A stretch of 64,000 nt of DNA from Autumnicola lenta (GTDB taxonomy: Bacteria > Bacteroidota > Bacteroidia > Flavobacteriales > Flavobacteriaceae): positions 25,668 through 89,667 of the forward strand of contig NZ_JAVRHO010000020.1 in assembly GCF_031846515.1 (NCBI RefSeq), given 5' to 3'. Below, piece after piece: positions 60,945 to 64,000 of this stretch; within the stretch, counting starts at the first letter, position 1, and every line of letters starts with the position of its first letter. The notes below the pieces were generated by a model. It was not told where the DNA came from and searched no databases. It saw nothing but the letters and a program-made list of their open reading frames with translations. The translations under genes and the position numbers were made by a program.

Positions 60945-62210
60945 ATGAGAGATTTATTTGACAAAATATACAAAGATAAAGGACCATTAGGAAAATGGGC
61001 AGATCAGGCTGAAGGTTATTTTGTATTTCCTAAACTTGAAGGTGAGATTTCAAACCGAATGAAATTTAGGGGAAAGGATGTGATTACCTGGAGTATTAAC
61101 GATTATCTGGGACTGGCGAACCATCCCGAAGTGCGAAAAATAGATGCCGAAGCGGCAAAACAGTATGGATCTGCTTACCCAATGGGAGCAAGGATGATGA
61201 GCGGCCATACAGATCTTCATGAGAAGTTGCAGGATGAACTCGCTTCTTTTGTGAGCAAGCAATCTGCTTACCTTTTAAACTTTGGATACCAGGGAATGGT
61301 TTCTACTATAGATGCCCTGGTAAAAAAGTCTGATGTTATTGTATATGATGTAGATGCCCACGCTTGTATTATTGATGGTGTAAGGCTTCATATTGGTCAG
61401 CGCTTCACCTATAAGCACAATGATATGGCGAGCATTGAGAAGAACTTACAACGTGCCACCAAGATTGCTGAACAAACCGGAGGAGGAATATTGTTGATTT
61501 CTGAAGGGGTTTTTGGAATGCGTGGAGAACAGGGAAAACTGAAGGAAATCGTTGAGCTGAAGAAAAAGTACAATTTCAGGCTTTTTGTAGATGATGCACA
61601 TGGTTTTGGAACTCTGGGAAAAACAGGAGCAGGAGCAGGTGAGGAGCAAGGCGTACAGGACGAGATTGATGTGTATTTTGCCACTTTTGCAAAATCTCTG
61701 GCCAGCACAGGAGCGTTTATAGCAGGAGATAAAGAAGTTATAGATTATCTTAAATATAATTTACGATCTCAAATGTTTGCCAAATCGCTGCAAATGCAGC
61801 TGGTTGTTGGTGCATTAAAGAGGCTGGAAATGCTAAGGACGATGCCAGAACTTAAAGAAAAGCTTTGGGAAAACGTGAACGCGCTGCAAAACGGACTAAG
61901 AGAACGAGGATTTGATATAGGAAACACACAAAGCTGTGTAACTCCTGTATATCTTGAAGGAAGTATTCCGGAAGCTATGGCTTTGGTAAAAGATTTAAGG
62001 GAAAATCACGGTGTTTTCTGTTCTATCGTTGTATATCCGGTAATTCCAAAAGGAATGATCCTGTTGCGTTTAATTCCTACCGCTTCCCACAACCTTACCG
62101 ATGTTGAAGAAACCCTGGAGGCTTTTTCTGCGATACGAGAACGTTTGGAAAACGGAACCTACAAGAGATTATCTGCCACAGTAGCCGCGGCTGCTGCTGA
62201 AAAGGAATAA
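60945..62210 (+). CDS. Alpha-oxoamine synthase (KBL/BioF/SPT-like), probable cysteate acyltransferase
   Basis: This 421-residue fold-type I PLP enzyme condenses an amino acid with an acyl thioester. It has the family features NDYLGLANHPEV near 51-62, GARMMSGHTDLHEKLQ near 83-98, the Asp-His segment FVDDAHGFGTLG near 210-221, the PLP-lysine in FATFAKSLASTGAF near 242-255, and a long, alanine-rich C-terminal tail (ATVAAAAAEKE). Flavobacterial relatives include the characterised capnine synthase (cysteate acyltransferase) of Flavobacterium johnsoniae. BioF or KBL roles are less likely without bio or tdh neighbours. Confidence 0.88.
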   Translation: MRDLFDKIYKDKGPLGKWADQAEGYFVFPKLEGEISNRMKFRGKDVITWSINDYLGLANHPEVRKIDAEAAKQYGSAYPMGARMMSGHTDLHEKLQDELASFVSKQSAYLLNFGYQGMVSTIDALVKKSDVIVYDVDAHACIIDGVRLHIGQRFTYKHNDMASIEKNLQRATKIAEQTGGGILLISEGVFGMRGEQGKLKEIVELKKKYNFRLFVDDAHGFGTLGKTGAGAGEEQGVQDEIDVYFATFAKSLASTGAFIAGDKEVIDYLKYNLRSQMFAKSLQMQLVVGALKRLEMLRTMPELKEKLWENVNALQNGLRERGFDIGNTQSCVTPVYLEGSIPEAMALVKDLRENHGVFCSIVVYPVIPKGMILLRLIPTASHNLTDVEETLEAFSAIRERLENGTYKRLSATVAAAAAEKE

Positions 62211-62235
62211 CATATACTACAATTTTTAGAGGAGA

Positions 62236-62268
62236 GGGTGAAAATGGCCATTTTCGCCCTTTTTCTTT
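62236..62268 (+). terminator. Intrinsic terminator after the alpha-oxoamine synthase
   Basis: GGGTGAAAATGG (62236-62247) pairs with CCATTTTCGCCC (62248-62259; one G.U pair), followed by TTTTTCTTTTT. The central arms resemble the dispersed palindrome (AAAATGGCCATTTTCG), so this copy may double as a repeat. Confidence 0.85.
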
Positions 62269-62510
62269 TTTAAGCTTTTAAAGCTCAGCCTTATTTCTTA
62301 TGATGCTTTTCGATTTCAAGATGAGGTCTCGATTTTTGCAATTATCGGCCTGTTGGTAAGTCTGTTGATTAAAATACTCTAGTTCAGGTGGTTTGTTGGA
62401 GGGATTATTTTAGTTTAGTAGAGATAAAGCTTAAGAATGTGTATCAGTACGTTTTACTATAAATTTAATCTACTGGTGCATTAAATAATATCTTACCACA
62501 CATTTGAAAA
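62269..62510. other. Intergenic DNA with one degenerate palindrome
   Basis: No gene is seen. A degenerate copy of the dispersed palindrome (CGATTTTTGCAATTATCG) lies at 62330-62347. The base composition becomes AT-richer from about 62370 on, leading into the accessory genes. Confidence 0.5.
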
Positions 62511-63344
62511 ATGAACATTCGTAATAACATAAAAATTTTAGTCTTAATTTTAGGGTTTTATTCTTGTAAAGAAAATAAACACCAAAATAACACGAACGAA
62601 ATAACCCAGAATATTTCATCGGATTTAGAAGTTGACCATTTAAATATTTGGGTTGAAAACCCAACAAAAGCAAAAGAAAAATTAGTCCAAATTGGATTTA
62701 CTGCTATCCCTGATTCACTTTCTCAAATTCATAAAGGACAAGGAACAGCAGGAAGATATTTTAACTTTTTAAATGGCTACCTGGAACTAATTTTTGTTTA
62801 TAACCAAAACGAATTGGAGGAAAATATCAATAAAAACAAAGATTTAGATTTTAGAGCAAGAGCGAACTTTGAAAAAAATCAAGCATCACCTTTTAGTATT
62901 GCTTTAAAAGTCAAAGATTATAAAGTAGAAAAAATTCCATTTGAAAAAGTAAGGTATCATCAAGACTGGATGGAGGAAAATGCGAATATATATTCAGCTA
63001 AAAATTCAAGAACTCATCTAAAAGAACCTTCGATTTTTGTTGTTTATCCCGAAATCGAATCAAACAGATTTGAAACGTTAGCCGACTTAAAAAATATTCC
63101 AGATGAATACGCACTTTGGCGAGAATTTTATAAGCATCCAAATGGAGCGAAAAAAATTACAAATATCCTAATCACATCAACTGATTTAGATTTAAAAACA
63201 GAAACGATTAAAGCAGCTAACGGAATTGAAAACCTGACTGTAAAGAATGGGACGGAACATTTAATGGAACTATATTTTGATAATAATGTTCAGGAGAAAT
63301 CATTTGATTTAAGACCTGAATTACCACTGGTTATATATTTATAA
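62511..63344 (+). CDS. Glyoxalase/VOC-like lipoprotein
   Basis: This 277-residue protein has a lipoprotein signal (LVLILGFYSC, Cys19 lipidated) and probably lies in the periplasm. The body has the VOC pattern at about 41-170 (LEVDHLNIWVENPTKAKEKLVQIGFTAIP) and a second half-repeat from about 200 (KKITNILITSTDL), typical of glyoxalase-like (Glyoxalase_3) proteins. The codon use is AT-rich compared with the window, which suggests recent transfer. Metal-ligand residues are not all clear, so the activity is uncertain. Confidence 0.82.
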   Translation: MNIRNNIKILVLILGFYSCKENKHQNNTNEITQNISSDLEVDHLNIWVENPTKAKEKLVQIGFTAIPDSLSQIHKGQGTAGRYFNFLNGYLELIFVYNQNELEENINKNKDLDFRARANFEKNQASPFSIALKVKDYKVEKIPFEKVRYHQDWMEENANIYSAKNSRTHLKEPSIFVVYPEIESNRFETLADLKNIPDEYALWREFYKHPNGAKKITNILITSTDLDLKTETIKAANGIENLTVKNGTEHLMELYFDNNVQEKSFDLRPELPLVIYL

Positions 63345-63464
63345 TAAACACGTGTAGTAACAAAATATAAAAACATTGCTAAAGCCGGTGTCAAATTGAA
63401 ACGCTGTGAATGCTTCCTGCGCCTGCGCACAGTTTCTATACGAGACTTTGCCTACAAGTTAAAA

Positions 63465-64000
63465 ATGAAGAACTGGTTTAAAAAGAAAATATACTTCATA
63501 GCTTTTGCTATTGTTTTTTTCGGATTGGCTTATTGGGTAAGTTATAATGAAGAAGAAAATGAAATTCCCTATTCATACTTACTTTATTATATAGCAATCT
63601 CATCGACTGCCGGCATACTTCCTGACTGGGTTGTCTTTAAACAAGTGAAAAATATAATTGGTTTACCAGCTGCTCTTCTGATGATGACTGCACCACTTAT
63701 TGAAGTATTCTTCTTTTTTATGTATGCCTTTGTTTTTCCTTTTTTTGGAACATACAAGCTGGTTATTTTAATCTCAAATTTATTTGAAATTGTTTTAAAC
63801 GCAGCAACAATTCTGTATTTAGTTTTAGTCATAGGTACAATTTTTACAACCCTTTTCTGTGAAAAAATCATAAAATTAATTAACTATGTAATGAATTATG
63901 AACACTCCAATAAAAGGATAAAATCCAATCTGGATTTGGCGCTATCACTTGCGAATAAAAACAGAATCAGATTTTTTATTTACCTCTCCTTTTTTCTTTA
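63465..64000 (+). CDS. Polytopic membrane protein, 3' end outside window
   Basis: The frame opens at ATG 63465 and is still open at the window end, with 178 codons visible. Four hydrophobic segments are seen (about 9-26, 40-60, 66-95, 103-138), followed by a charged, helical stretch (MNYEHSNKRIKSNLDLALSLANKNRIR), then another hydrophobic segment beginning at the end (FFIYLSFFL). No family is recognised. The AT-rich codons match the VOC-like gene upstream, and a small accessory island is likely. Confidence 0.8.
   Translation, partial: MKNWFKKKIYFIAFAIVFFGLAYWVSYNEEENEIPYSYLLYYIAISSTAGILPDWVVFKQVKNIIGLPAALLMMTAPLIEVFFFFMYAFVFPFFGTYKLVILISNLFEIVLNAATILYLVLVIGTIFTTLFCEKIIKLINYVMNYEHSNKRIKSNLDLALSLANKNRIRFFIYLSFFL

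Noticed and set aside
1..64000. tRNA genes, rRNA genes and prophage
   Set aside because: No cloverleaf, rRNA core sequence or phage structural gene was recognised in reading both strands, although a covariance search was not possible.

Overview
The window is a stretch of chromosome from a marine-type member of the Flavobacteriaceae (Bacteroidota), most like the Gramella/Salegentibacter/Zunongwangia group. The genus is an inference. The sequence shows low-GC genes with no consistent Shine-Dalgarno sites, many promoters with the Bacteroidota TAnnTTTG -7 box, families largely restricted to this group (DUF2911, DUF3822, DUF2520, a CcsB-CcsA fusion), a GH16 glucanase, and a predicted sulfonolipid gene pair. 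Most of the window is ordinary core genome. The unusual material is in the intergenic DNA, in one recoding signal and in a few small or poorly understood genes.

Layout: 1-2.6 kb, two SDR dehydrogenases and a quinone/enal reductase. 2.7-3.7 kb, a dead IS1595-type insertion sequence. 3.8-6.7 kb, cmk and rpsA, the latter with a structured leader. 6.7-7.3 kb, a cluster of dispersed palindromes. 7.3-11.6 kb, a DsbA-like protein, a lone receiver protein and a six-PAS histidine kinase. 11.8-18.8 kb, pyrR-pyrB, a small STAS-like protein and rnz, then pdxH-sixA-ppk1-ppx (polyphosphate). 19-21.5 kb, a MiaE-like hydroxylase and dnaX with an A10 slippage site. 21.6-22 kb, RNase P RNA. 22-25.2 kb, GH16, a STAS-like protein, rsmD, DUF3822 and a membrane-anchored protein. 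25.3-31.5 kb, a RecD-like helicase, kdsB, a photolyase/SDR/SRPBCC operon and DUF2911. 31.5-36.8 kb, an operon for a PIG-L deacetylase, a 38-residue membrane protein, a sodium:solute symporter and a Gfo/Idh/MocA oxidoreductase. 36.9-40.6 kb, MscS, and a DUF2520-kdsC-SMR-UbiA-maf operon. 40.8-45.5 kb, ccsBA and fumC. 45.7-50.6 kb, a small membrane protein, an outer-membrane receptor, arsC-like and prfB. 50.6-54 kb, the ATP-grasp/alpha-E/transglutaminase trio. 54.2-57.5 kb, threonine aldolase, a composite tandem repeat array, a peroxiredoxin, heptamer arrays and ybaB. 57.6-62.2 kb, oligopeptidase B, then a cysteine-synthase-like enzyme and an alpha-oxoamine synthase (probable capnine pathway). 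62.5-64 kb, AT-rich accessory genes.

The most notable signals are four. (a) A dispersed palindrome, CGAAAATTGCCAATTTTCG and variants, recurs in intergenic gaps and mostly in one orientation. (b) A related A-A-A-B-A-B composite array at 55.2-56.2 kb has units that begin with a heptamer-type head and end with half of that palindrome. (c) A family of heptanucleotide tandem repeats is found at several sites. (d) dnaX carries an A10 tract at the domain III/IV border, followed at once by stops in both other frames, which predicts a programmed gamma product. Two genes (kdsB and oligopeptidase B) appear to start at TTG, judged from the promoter position. All functional statements rest on reading motifs by eye; no database search was run.
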